Made by a program: the position numbers and the translations under genes. 64,000 nt of DNA from positions 1 to 64,000 of the forward strand of contig NZ_BPFZ01000014.1 in NCBI RefSeq assembly GCF_030158815.1, given 5' to 3'. Shown here in pieces: positions 54,581-63,791 of the stretch. A model generated the notes under the pieces. It ran no database searches. It was not told where the DNA came from and saw nothing but the letters and a program-made list of their open reading frames with translations. Source of the stretch: Candidatus Phycosocius spiralis (GTDB lineage Bacteria; Pseudomonadota; Alphaproteobacteria; Caulobacterales; Aquidulcibacteraceae). The stretch's first letter is position 1. Every line of letters begins with the position of its first letter.

Positions 54581-55687
54581 TCAGGTCACGCGCCCCTGTA
54601 CCAAAGCTTTGCGTAATTCTTGGGTCATCTCGTCCATACGCTTTTCAACCATTGCACGTTTTTGACGTCCCTCTTCCTGGGTTGATAAAACCCCAGCAAT
54701 CGTATCAATCAGGTCGCGATTGGCTTGCTCTAAGGTCTCAAGGTCTACGATGCCACGCTGAGATTGTTCTTCAATGCCAATCGCCTGCTCCTTCATCATC
54801 GAAGAAGTCTGGCGTAGCATTTCATTGGTGGCATCAGTCACCGCCTTTTGCATCGCCAACGCGTCTTCTTGACGGCGTAGGCCCAACAACAGCACCATTT
54901 TTTGCTTCCACAAGGGGATGGTCAAGCGCGTTGAAGCCTGCAGGCTTTCAACCAAGGTTTCATCGCCCGCTTGGACAATGCGGATTTGGGGCAATTGCTG
55001 AATGCCGATTTGGCGGGCTTGCTTGAGATAGAAGATCCGCTTTTCCAACCGCTCCATCGCCTGCTGCGCATCACGATATTCTTGCGCTTCGATCATGCCA
55101 TCGCCCGTCAACAAGGCTTCATCGGCGATGGTTTTAAGCTCTGGCAGGCGCGTGGCCTTAATCTCAGCAGCAAAAGCTTCACCGGCCTCGATATAAGCAC
55201 TTAATTGGGCAATGGAGGCTGCGGTCTGCTCATGGAGATCATCCATAACCGCAATATCCCGGCGCAAGCCATCTTTGCGCTTTTCCAATTGAATGCCGAT
55301 CGCATCAATTTGGCTAGCAACATCTTCAAACTTGCCTTTAAACTTTTCGACTTCAGCGCGCGCACCACCAAACAGCTTACCCAAAAAACCTTTCTTCTGC
55401 ATGGCAGCGGGATCAAGGCCTTTGGCTTTTGCGATGATATCGGTCAGCAAACGACCCGTATCGCCTAATTCGCGGTTTTGGGTTTGGGCCAATATACGGT
55501 CCGCATAAGCCACCACATTGCGCTGCGCATTGTCGCCAAAGGTTGCGATAGAGGCGCGATCATCCAAGGACAATTGACCGCGAATACGGTTTAATTCCTT
55601 GGTCTCTACCTTGATTTCGGGCAAAACCGCCGCAGCTTGGAGCGTTTCTGTTGTCGTTGAACCCGTGGTATTGCCTTCGTCACTCAT
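54581..55687 (-). CDS. telA: TelA family toxic anion resistance protein
   Basis: The start with GGGGAGG upstream gives 368 residues; an earlier ATG 57 bases upstream is less likely. The product is helical with KKGFLGKLFGGARAEVEKF near residue 95 and LPQIRIVQAGDETLVESLQAS, both typical of TelA/KlaA. TelA proteins are named for tellurite resistance but also affect sensitivity to cell-wall antibiotics and colicins. It is the first gene of the TelA-XpaC-XpaC operon. Confidence 0.9.
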   Translation of the reverse strand: MSDEGNTTGSTTTETLQAAAVLPEIKVETKELNRIRGQLSLDDRASIATFGDNAQRNVVAYADRILAQTQNRELGDTGRLLTDIIAKAKGLDPAAMQKKGFLGKLFGGARAEVEKFKGKFEDVASQIDAIGIQLEKRKDGLRRDIAVMDDLHEQTAASIAQLSAYIEAGEAFAAEIKATRLPELKTIADEALLTGDGMIEAQEYRDAQQAMERLEKRIFYLKQARQIGIQQLPQIRIVQAGDETLVESLQASTRLTIPLWKQKMVLLLGLRRQEDALAMQKAVTDATNEMLRQTSSMMKEQAIGIEEQSQRGIVDLETLEQANRDLIDTIAGVLSTQEEGRQKRAMVEKRMDEMTQELRKALVQGRVT

Positions 55688-55833
55688 CGGCCTATAGCCT
55701 CCCCACCAACTTGATTGTGCCTTAAATGCATACAATTCAGTCAATGTTATCTAAGATCTTTGCCAGGTTTTCGCACTAGCAAAGCGGAAAAATTGCAGTG
55801 AATACTAGTCTTACGCCCCATCGCAACTAAAAC

Positions 55834-56889
55834 TTAAGCACGCGTAATCCGTAGGGGAGCACCTAAGCCTTCAACGATCCGACCATCAAGGCCCAATAAG
55901 GTCCGCTTGCGGTCGTTCTGCCGCTTTATGCCCCAATCGAAGAAAATCGTGGCGGCCGCTATACTGGCCCCAAGCGCTGCTGCCTCTTTGGCAAGTCTTG
56001 GGTTGCGCCTAACCGGCGCAGAAGCCTTATCATCGTCATTCCCAGAAGATTTGCCGATTAAGCCAGCAAAATTTGCTGCGTGATTGGGAAGGGTTAAAGT
56101 CAGTATGCCGCTTCCTGGCAAAACGGTCGGTAATGAAGCTGCTTGGCCTGCTATCAATGCCAGCGCACCATCTGGCCCCGCTACATCATTCACAACGCGT
56201 GCTTGATCATCAAGTGGACTGGGCGATAAAGCGAAGGCGGCCTTAACACGCCCATCGCGATCTGAGACATTTTCCCCAGTGCTTGGTGTCCAACCAGCTA
56301 AGCCAAATGCCGTCCAAGCCCCTGTGCCATGACCCGCCACCCCAACACGTGCTGTTGAAACGCTTGATGCACGGGTTCCTAAAATCTTGGCAGCTTCGCC
56401 AGCCTGATCGATAAAAAACCGTGCTACGGCTTGGCTAAGCTTGCGTGAATCAGCTAGATCTTGCCTCAATTGACCGGGTGCGCGCAGGTCGTCAACGGCC
56501 AAAACAAAATACCCACTTGCTGCGAATGCCGCGATAATTGGCTCATAAAGTGCAGCTGTACACCCTTGATCAGGGCAAAATAGGATAAAGGGTAATCGGT
56601 CAAAAAGGGTAAGCGGGTAAGCGATCTTTGCGCTACGGCGAATGCCTTCGGGTGTGACCATGGAAAAATCAGCACAGCGGGCAGGGACAACACCCATTGA
56701 AGCATCATAGGCTGACTGAAATGAATCATGATTTTCTCGGTTCAGCCATGGCAGTGGATTTAGGCCATTCTCTCCGCCATTGGCGGGAATTTCTTTAGAT
56801 ATAGCGTAAGCCCTACTTTGTTTGGGGCAGACTAACCCCATGCCAATTCCTGTTAGTGCTAATGTGGTTATCATAGCACGCCGATCCAT
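55834..56889 (-). CDS. Alpha/beta-hydrolase-fold protein lacking the usual nucleophile Ser
   Basis: The start used gives 351 residues with an Arg-Arg signal (MDRRAMITTLALTG...RAYA), suggesting export; the frame opens 78 bases earlier. The body resembles dienelactone-hydrolase or PET-hydrolase-like proteins: FILFCPDQGCTAALYEPII then VGVAGHGTGAW. In the nucleophile elbow (normally G-x-S-x-G) the Ser is Gly. It is therefore probably not a classic hydrolase; it may bind rather than cut. No operon partner is evident. Confidence 0.65.
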   Translation of the reverse strand: MDRRAMITTLALTGIGMGLVCPKQSRAYAISKEIPANGGENGLNPLPWLNRENHDSFQSAYDASMGVVPARCADFSMVTPEGIRRSAKIAYPLTLFDRLPFILFCPDQGCTAALYEPIIAAFAASGYFVLAVDDLRAPGQLRQDLADSRKLSQAVARFFIDQAGEAAKILGTRASSVSTARVGVAGHGTGAWTAFGLAGWTPSTGENVSDRDGRVKAAFALSPSPLDDQARVVNDVAGPDGALALIAGQAASLPTVLPGSGILTLTLPNHAANFAGLIGKSSGNDDDKASAPVRRNPRLAKEAAALGASIAAATIFFDWGIKRQNDRKRTLLGLDGRIVEGLGAPLRITRA

Positions 56890-56967
56890 GATTTTGGTGC
56901 TAACAGATTGTTGAACGGGCAATTCAATGACCCCTTGAGGCAAGTGAGAAAGGCGATAAAACGTCAT

Positions 56968-57328
56968 GGAATAGGCCTGCCTTTAGTTCATTACATATTC
57001 GCCCCATACACAACCAAGCTTCCAATCATCAACCAGTCTGATTTGGAGGTCAATCTATATCTTCCTATATCTTCATGGCCTTGGCGTGAACAATCTGACC
57101 CAATCAAGCTCACCTCAAGATTTAGCCTGACGCCCAAACCATCCTTTTTGCGCTTGAATTGGGATATAGGCAGAATCAAATTGGGCTCACACTCTAGTCA
57201 CCCTCGGGTGCTTATCAATTGTGGAAGGTGGTGCAAAAGGGTTTGGGATGTCTTATGGTATGATTTCAATTTACCCTTCGTTGTTCTACCCGCCGCATGC
57301 TTTACGGCTTAAGGATTAAGATGCCCCT
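56968..57328. other. Intergenic region, no supported gene
   Basis: About 360 bases precede the TolC-like gene. They include a short direct repeat (ATATCTTC twice near 57060). Frames on both strands here look non-coding. The promoters of the two divergent flanking genes must lie here. Confidence 0.4.
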
Positions 57329-58780
57329 ATGATCAAGTCAGTCAAAACCATTTTATATGCATCATGGTGTCTGATTGGCTTTAGTGCATTGGTTTGCCCC
57401 GCTTTAGCCCAAAGCTTGCCTGAAGCCGTAACTATGGCTCTGCAAACCAATCCTGGTCTTGAAAGCCAGCGCGCAAGTCTTAAGGCCTTGGGCCAAAGGC
57501 GGGTGCAGGCTGGTGCACAGAGGCGCCTGCAAATGAGCGGAGAGGCAGCTTATACCAATCAAGAATCCTGGACACGAAGCCTATTGCCTAATGGCGATTT
57601 ATCGAGCCGTCTTACGGGCGAGAATGCCGCCACCACCTATGCGATTACCGCCACCCAACCGATTTGGTTGGCAGGGCGCGTGAAGGCGGCAATGAATTTA
57701 GCCGATGCCCAAATCGCTCAAGCCAGTGCACGACTGGCAGCGGGCGAGCTTGAAATCATTGCCGGTGTGGTCATCGCCTATGCAGACCTAGCCCGCGATT
57801 TGAGCGCCTTGGATATCAGGCGGCATAATATGGCAACCCTTTCGCAACAATTGCTAGAAATTCAGGCGCGTTTTGAGGTTGGAGATGTAACTAAAACCGA
57901 TGTCGCCCAAATTGAGGCGCGCCTCGCTGCCAGTAAAGCCGCTTTAGCTTTGGCGCAAGCAAATGTGGATGCCAGTCGCTCGGCCATTGAACGGCTAATC
58001 GGTCAACCCCCAACACAATTGCGTCCTGTCGTGCATGAGGTCAGTGGCCCCGCCGATTTAGAGCAAGCTATCTTTCTAGCGCGGGCCCATAATCCAGAGC
58101 TGGCGGCCATACGCTTGGGTGAGTCCATTGCCCTATCTGGCGCGAAAGTAACCGAGACTGAATACCGTCCCCGTTTGACCCTGCAGGCCAGTTCTGCACG
58201 TGCGCTTGATTCAGGATTTGAAGGCAATCGCAGTGGCAACACGACCATAACTGCGCGCTTAACCATTCCGCTTTTCACGGGCGGCTTGGCAAGCTCCCAG
58301 ATTACAGAGGCATTGGGCAATGCCAATGCGGCGCGCCTGTCTGCCATCAATGGTGAGCGTCTAATTGTTGAGCGCACTTCCAACGCTTGGCATGAAGTAC
58401 AAGTAGCGCGTGAAGCAGTGAGTGCCACAGCCGAGCAAGTCAAAGCGGCCCAAATTGCTTTTGACGGGGCGCAACTTGAACAATCGGTAGGCTTGCGAAC
58501 AACATTAGATGTTTTGATTCAGCAGCAAGAATTATTAGAGGCCCAATTAGCCCAAGCCCGCGCCACCCGTGACCTGCATGCCGCCACGATCGGTTTAGCC
58601 GCACTTACGGGTGTGCTCAAGCCGTCTGATCTTGAGGCTGAAGGGGTTAAGGTGAAACAAGCATCCATGCCTTGGGTTACCCCCCCTGAACTGCCATTGG
58701 TTGCGCTTGATCAAGTCCTGAGCCTTATCCCTATGCCAAGCCGCGTCTCGGCTAAGGTCGCAGCTAAACCGACGCAGTAA
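57329..58780 (+). CDS. TolC family outer-membrane channel protein
   Basis: The 483-residue product has a signal peptide (ends ALAQ at about residue 28) and the internally duplicated TolC/OEP layout of two long coiled-coil regions with beta-strand stretches (YAITATQPIWLAGRVKAAM; the second half with TITARLTIPLFTGG). The usual TolC length is about 450-490. It would be the outer-membrane channel of a type I secretion or efflux system; no ABC or RND partner is beside it. A proline-rich tail ends the protein. Confidence 0.9.
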   Translation: MIKSVKTILYASWCLIGFSALVCPALAQSLPEAVTMALQTNPGLESQRASLKALGQRRVQAGAQRRLQMSGEAAYTNQESWTRSLLPNGDLSSRLTGENAATTYAITATQPIWLAGRVKAAMNLADAQIAQASARLAAGELEIIAGVVIAYADLARDLSALDIRRHNMATLSQQLLEIQARFEVGDVTKTDVAQIEARLAASKAALALAQANVDASRSAIERLIGQPPTQLRPVVHEVSGPADLEQAIFLARAHNPELAAIRLGESIALSGAKVTETEYRPRLTLQASSARALDSGFEGNRSGNTTITARLTIPLFTGGLASSQITEALGNANAARLSAINGERLIVERTSNAWHEVQVAREAVSATAEQVKAAQIAFDGAQLEQSVGLRTTLDVLIQQQELLEAQLAQARATRDLHAATIGLAALTGVLKPSDLEAEGVKVKQASMPWVTPPELPLVALDQVLSLIPMPSRVSAKVAAKPTQ

Positions 58781-58871
58781 TCAAGCTTAGTGTCAAAAAC
58801 CATGTCTGAAAAGGCTCTAGATTGTTGGTTAACATCTTTTCTTTTATGGCGAAGTAGGTCACGGGTGAGCC

Positions 58872-59966
58872 ATGAAGTTTCAAGCCACAAATCCAACCCC
58901 GTCTAGCGAAGCTAAGGCGGGTGCACTATGCCCAGCTGAGAACGCGTTAGGACTTCTGCAGGCGACGGCATGTCAAATTGATCGGCGTGGCAATCTCACT
59001 TGGATTGATCCCATTAAAGCTGCCCTATTTCTGCAAGTTAAAACGCCGCCCGTTCATTTTGATAGTTTAGATTTGGCCGTAGAAGGGGCAGCTTTTGAAG
59101 CCATGCGCTTAGGTGCTGGCGTCACCATTCGTCGTCCCTCTGATTTAGAAGTCATTGCCGACGCGGCGCATCGAATCATTGTGTTTCGCGCTATTAGCGC
59201 GCTGGCACGCGACCATGCCCCCCTGCCACCCAAGCCTGCCAATGATACACAGGCTATGATGCTGCAATCGGCTTTGGCAGATAATCGCATGTGTCTGTTT
59301 CGCCAGCCCATTATCTCAACCGCCGATAATTCAGTGGTACGGTGGGAATGCTTGTCGCGTTTGATTGGTCTTGACGGCGCGATTGTGCAGCCCAGTGAGT
59401 TTATACCCGCTGCAGAACGCGCAGGCCTTGTTGGGCAATTAGACATCGAATCCCTCAATCTCGCCTTAAGCGCCTTAAGCCGAGAAGATACGATCAATCT
59501 ATCGATCAATGTATCCGCTGGTACGATCGCAGATAGCTCTGCTTGTCAAGACTATCTTGATATCCTCAGCTATAACCCCACCATATCGAACCGCTTGACG
59601 ATTGAGATCACAGAGACAATTGCGATCCACGACTTGGACTCTGCCGCGCGTTTTGGCCGTTGTGTTCGGGCCAGTGGGGCAAGGCTGGCTTTGGATGATT
59701 TTGGCGAGGGTCATACCTCATTTCGCTCAATCCGTGCCTTACCGCTTGACGAAATCAAGATTGATGGGGTGTATGTTGAAGATATTGGTTCACGCGAAGA
59801 TAATCGTGCCTTTGTGATCGCCATTGACCAATTGGCGCGTGGGCTTGGGATGGAAACAGTGGCCGAGCGAGTAGAAACGGCCCAAGAAGCCGGTGTGCTT
59901 CGCGAAATTGGTGTTATTGGCCAGCAAGGTTTTTTTTACGGCAGACCCCGCTCATCGGGAAAATGA
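58872..59966 (+). CDS. EAL domain protein, probable cyclic-di-GMP phosphodiesterase
   Basis: The 364-residue product has an N-terminal stretch of unknown fold (about 1-130) and an EAL domain. The signature is ECL (Glu159) in place of EAL, but the other catalytic and metal residues look intact: N in LSINVSAG, E in EITET, DDFGEGHTS, EIKIDG and AERVE. It therefore probably hydrolyses c-di-GMP, unlike degenerate EAL proteins such as TipF. No membrane helix is seen. It follows the TolC-like gene on the same strand. Confidence 0.88.
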   Translation: MKFQATNPTPSSEAKAGALCPAENALGLLQATACQIDRRGNLTWIDPIKAALFLQVKTPPVHFDSLDLAVEGAAFEAMRLGAGVTIRRPSDLEVIADAAHRIIVFRAISALARDHAPLPPKPANDTQAMMLQSALADNRMCLFRQPIISTADNSVVRWECLSRLIGLDGAIVQPSEFIPAAERAGLVGQLDIESLNLALSALSREDTINLSINVSAGTIADSSACQDYLDILSYNPTISNRLTIEITETIAIHDLDSAARFGRCVRASGARLALDDFGEGHTSFRSIRALPLDEIKIDGVYVEDIGSREDNRAFVIAIDQLARGLGMETVAERVETAQEAGVLREIGVIGQQGFFYGRPRSSGK

Positions 59967-60093
59967 TACCCTTCATTCTGCAATTTCTGCTAGCATTTTG
60001 GAATAGGATTGCCCGAAAGGTCAAAAGATTTGCTTTGCCTTACAGGGGTGGTGCGCTATGCATAGATCATAGCCACGCGAAGAGAGCCTGATC

Positions 60094-61773
60094 ATGAATG
60101 CTTCAACACCCCTTTGCCCACCCGATCTAACTCCCAATGATGTCGTAGGGTTATTAGGCAAATGTGCTTCGGTGGTCACCCCCATCAAAACGGCTGCTTT
60201 GGCTTGCATGCGTTCGCGTATAGCCCCGGCCGGTAAAATGGATCGCCATCTTATTGATCAAGAACAGCATTGCGTGCATGGGCTGGCTTGGGTTGCAACC
60301 TATGTGGAGACATTGCATCAAGTCGCACTGTGGGCGCAACGACTGTACGAGGAAAAATTGTTCGGTGAGATTGAAGCCGATCTTTCGTGTATGTTATTTG
60401 CGAACTATTTGGGTGATCTTCATGGCGGGATTGCCATGAACCAAGGCGAAATCATTCGCCCAAGCGACTTTGGTCTTGAAGCCCTTGTTGATGAGGCCTT
60501 GTCTGACCCTTGCGTTGGAGTGATTATTGCTTCTGCTTCCCAGACGCGCAAAACCAAAGCTGCAAATTGGATTGCGCAAACCCAAGGTAAGGCGACAATC
60601 GAAACGACTGGCCTTGAAGACACCTATGAGATGATACGCGATACTTTCCGTCGCTTTGGCCAAGAAAAAATTGCGCCTTTTGCGCATACTTGGCATTTAA
60701 ATGACGAGCTGATCCCTGATAAAGTGATTGGGGAAATGGCTGAATTAGGGGTGTTTGGCTTAACCATACCTGAAGCTTTTGGCGGCTCAGGCCTTGGAAA
60801 AACTGCGATGTGTGTGGTTTCTGAGGAATTATCGCGTGCCTATATTGGGGTTGGTTCGCTGGGTACACGATCTGAAATTGCCGCCGAGCTCATTCTAACT
60901 GGGGGAACTCATGCCCAAAAGCTGTATTGGTTGCCCAAAATTGCTAAAGCAGAAACCTTGCCAACCGCGGTTTTTACCGAACCCAATACCGGTTCTGACC
61001 TTGGCGCGCTTCGTACGCGCGGTGAGAATCAGGGTTCACATTGGACCATTACAGGGAATAAGACTTGGATCACCCATGCCGCACGCTCCGACATGATGAC
61101 GCTTTTAGCGCGTACAAAGCACGATACGGATCATTTTTCGGGGCTTTCAATGTTCTTGGCCCCTAAGCCACGTGGGACCTGTGACGCGCCTTTCCCAGCC
61201 CCAGGCATGAGCGGTGGTGAAATTGAAGTGTTGGGCTATCGGGGCATGAAGGAATATGAATTAGCCTTTGATGGCTTTGAAGTGCCCGCAGATGCGCTTT
61301 TGGGCGGGGTGGAAGGTATGGGCTTCAAGCATTTAATGGCAACGTTTGAGAGCGCGCGCATACAAACCGCGGCGCGCGCCATTGGTGTGGCTCAAAACGC
61401 CCTTGACCTCGGTCTAGCCTACGCCCTTGATCGGCACCAATTTGGCCATGCGATATTCGCGTTCCCACGCGTCCACAACAAATTGGTGCATATGGCGGCA
61501 GAAATCTTGGGCGCACGTCAATTAACCTACTTTGCCGCCCGACAAAAGGATGGAGGCAAACGGTGTGATTTAGAAGCAGGCATGGCCAAGCTTCTGGCTG
61601 CCCGTGTTGCTTGGGCCGCAGCTGATAATGCCCTTCAAATCCATGGTGGCAACGGCTTTGCCCTTGAATATCCGATCAGCCGCGTGCTGGCGGACGCGCG
61701 TATCCTCAACATCTTTGAAGGGGCAGGCGAAATCCAGGCCCAAGTGATCGCGCGCCGATTATTGGAAAGCTAG
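60094..61773 (+). CDS. mcd: Acyl-CoA dehydrogenase with N-terminal extension, probably (2S)-methylsuccinyl-CoA dehydrogenase
   Basis: The 559-residue flavoenzyme has a normal acyl-CoA dehydrogenase core (about residues 180-559: VFTEPNTGSDLGALRT, NKTWITHA, RIQTAARAIGVAQ, HGGNGFALEYPISRVLADARI) preceded by about 175 residues with HCVHGLAWVATYVETLHQ and MLFANYLGDLHGG. This extended form matches (2S)-methylsuccinyl-CoA dehydrogenase of the ethylmalonyl-CoA pathway, used to grow on C2 compounds. Crotonyl-CoA carboxylase/reductase and the mutase of that pathway are not in the window. The call rests on layout, not a search. Confidence 0.7.
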   Translation: MNASTPLCPPDLTPNDVVGLLGKCASVVTPIKTAALACMRSRIAPAGKMDRHLIDQEQHCVHGLAWVATYVETLHQVALWAQRLYEEKLFGEIEADLSCMLFANYLGDLHGGIAMNQGEIIRPSDFGLEALVDEALSDPCVGVIIASASQTRKTKAANWIAQTQGKATIETTGLEDTYEMIRDTFRRFGQEKIAPFAHTWHLNDELIPDKVIGEMAELGVFGLTIPEAFGGSGLGKTAMCVVSEELSRAYIGVGSLGTRSEIAAELILTGGTHAQKLYWLPKIAKAETLPTAVFTEPNTGSDLGALRTRGENQGSHWTITGNKTWITHAARSDMMTLLARTKHDTDHFSGLSMFLAPKPRGTCDAPFPAPGMSGGEIEVLGYRGMKEYELAFDGFEVPADALLGGVEGMGFKHLMATFESARIQTAARAIGVAQNALDLGLAYALDRHQFGHAIFAFPRVHNKLVHMAAEILGARQLTYFAARQKDGGKRCDLEAGMAKLLAARVAWAAADNALQIHGGNGFALEYPISRVLADARILNIFEGAGEIQAQVIARRLLES

Positions 61774-61978
61774 ATGCTTTCTCAAACCAAAGGTATCGAA
61801 ATTCTTTCGCGAAGGTGGCTTTTTCATAGAGAATTCGAGCATAGGTTGCTCTAAGGCGACTGGCGATGTCTTTTCAGACTTTGTACCTTCCAAATCACAG
61901 TCATAAAGTCTTTATGTTAAGAGCAATGACGAGAGAAAGTTGTGCAGCTTGTATCTTGCTTATCAACATAGCACCTAA

Positions 61979-62287
61979 ATGCTCTATGCGCTGAGAGACG
62001 ATTTGGCTGGTGATTTGGGCATAACAGTCAATTTCCAACAAGAAACGCTTGGCCTAAACTGTCATTTAATCAAGATCGTTGCGACGATAGAATGTGCACA
62101 ACACAATAAAGTCTATTACTTCATCACCAACTATTACTGAGCTGCCAATTGGCTGCAGCAGCACCCATTTGAACTTGCACTAGAAAAGGTGACAAGAAAA
62201 GGATTGTCACTGCGGGTGATAGCGCCAAGCTTTACAGTATGTAAAACAGAGCTAGGCTGCGAAGACAGTGCGAAAGGCTATAGCCAT
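61979..62287 (+). pseudogene. Possible degenerate gene, frame broken by one stop
   Basis: A plus-strand frame runs from an ATG at 61979 to a TGA at 62138-62140 (53 codons), then continues in the same frame for another 48 codons to a TGA at 62285-62287. The translated text looks protein-like (LYALRDDLAGDLGITVNF; then AANWLQQHPFELALEKV). No family was recognised and no ribosome site is clear. It may be a decayed gene or chance. Confidence 0.3.
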
Positions 62288-62520
62288 ACCTGCTGACATA
62301 CCCAAAAATATAAGGCCTAGTAATCTTGTAAAGAAGAGGTGTAACATTCCGGTTTGCGATGGATAAGTCATTGCAGCCCCGACATTTGCATGTTGGAAGC
62401 GCCTTTAAGCGCCCTTAAATGAGCTCCTGCAATGGCGCACCAGACTTAAAATTTTTCCCGACCAAAGACTGAAGCGCTCGGACGTTCCCGACCAGCTTGA
62501 AACAGGTTATCAGATGCGAA

Positions 62521-62572
62521 ATCGGCTTGCGCACCACGTAGCGTTGATTGGAAATAGATTTCGCAAGCCGAT
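62521..62572. other. Long stem-loop in low-coding region
   Basis: Arms ATCGGCTTGCG (62521-62531) and CGCAAGCCGAT (62562-62572) are perfect 11-base complements with a 30-base loop. It lies in the 1.2-kb stretch (61774-63015) that holds no supported intact gene. Confidence 0.5.
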
Positions 62573-63015
62573 GAAGCAGTTGAATTTGTGAAGCCTGTCG
62601 GGTTACACAGCTTACGAGCCCTAAAACCTGATTGCTTTAGATACTGAGCATGACATTCGATAACATTTGGCGATAGAACCAAAGATTGCTGCCAACAGTA
62701 AAGATAAACCTCAGCCATGTCTCAATCAGGTCGGCATGTTTAACACGAATAAAGTATTGATGAAAAAATCAGCGTATTGATCTTTCGTATTCCGTGATCG
62801 CTTTTGCGTCTATAAACTCCATCACAGAATATATGTAGCGGCTCGCTCAATCATGTTGATTTATCAGCTAAGCTTGCCCGCATGTTTCCCAGTGACAAGT
62901 TCTACCCAAAGTTGATGCAATGAGCTTAGCCTTATCCAATTATGGGTTCTAAGTGGCAATGTATTTAGTCAGCCTGTAGGTTATGACATTTTGAGTGCAC
63001 TGGAGTGTATCTTTT

Positions 63016-63576
63016 CTAGAAATTTGCCAAGCGGGCCAAGCGGCGTGCCTCTGAAGCTGCGCGGTCTTCCTTGGAAACCCCTTGCCGACGGTTCACGGCA
63101 GGTTGGAAGGCGATGGCCGTATGCTCGGTGCAATAGACCGCTCCGGATGAACAATGTACCCCGCAAAAGCCGAAATCAGGGTCACCAGGATCGCCAATGG
63201 GCCATTTGCACATATGATTGCCCAATTGCAAAACCCCGATTAAATCACCCCGCCTTTGGGCTGGGACCGCTGGCTTTGGCTTGGCCATAGTCTCATCTTG
63301 GCTGGCGGGGCCTAAAGCTTTGACGGCAGCTTCTACTTTGGCGGCGACCTGTGGTGCCACAACCAAAACTGGCCGATGCCGGGTCATAGGAGTAGCCATA
63401 CGCTTGATCGGGCGGGAAGGGGCGGCACGCCCAGCCAAGCCCAGACGATGCACCTTGCCAATCACGGCATTACGGGTCACGCCGCCAAGCTGCTTGGCAA
63501 TTTGACTGGCCGACAGCCCATCAGTCCACAACTTCTTAAGAAGTGTGACGCGATCATCTGTCCAACCATTGGTCAT
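63016..63576 (-). CDS. gcrA: GcrA cell-cycle transcription factor
   Basis: The ATG chosen (GGGG seven bases upstream) gives 186 residues. The N-terminal GcrA helix-turn-helix is clear: TDDRVTLLKKLWTDGLSASQ, QLGGVTRNAVIGKVHRLGL. The C-terminal sigma-binding domain shows CKWPIGDP and FCG-HCSSGAVYCTEH. GcrA binds sigma-70 and CcrM-methylated GANTC promoters to drive S-phase genes in Caulobacter. It is divergent from a chpT-like gene, with a DnaA-box-like site and a GANTC site between them. Confidence 0.93.
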   Translation of the reverse strand: MTNGWTDDRVTLLKKLWTDGLSASQIAKQLGGVTRNAVIGKVHRLGLAGRAAPSRPIKRMATPMTRHRPVLVVAPQVAAKVEAAVKALGPASQDETMAKPKPAVPAQRRGDLIGVLQLGNHMCKWPIGDPGDPDFGFCGVHCSSGAVYCTEHTAIAFQPAVNRRQGVSKEDRAASEARRLARLANF

Positions 63577-63675
63577 GAAAGTCCCCATATATAGTAGCAG
63601 GCTTGTTAAGCCCTTTGTGTGAATGTCCACCCATAGTAGCTTCTGTCTTCGCTAACACAAGGGCTAGTAATCAAA

Positions 63676-63684
63676 TTGTCCACA
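63676..63684 (+). promoter_or_regulatory. DnaA-box-like site between gcrA and chpT
   Basis: TTGTCCACA differs by one base from the TTATCCACA DnaA box. In Caulobacter DnaA activates gcrA transcription, so a box in this promoter region is plausible. A GAATC (GANTC, CcrM-type) site lies at 63771-63775. Confidence 0.45.
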
Positions 63685-63791
63685 CATTCGGACGCTCATC
63701 TACATGTTGATAAGTTTTCATCGGGCCTAGGTTTGATGCGGCATCTGCCCTTGATGCCTGTTATTTGCCCGAATCGAGGCACAGATATGGT

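Noticed and set aside
62446-62718. 90-codon minus-strand frame in the low-coding stretch
   Set aside because: No recognisable family and no ribosome site; it contains a large stem-loop, so chance is more likely.
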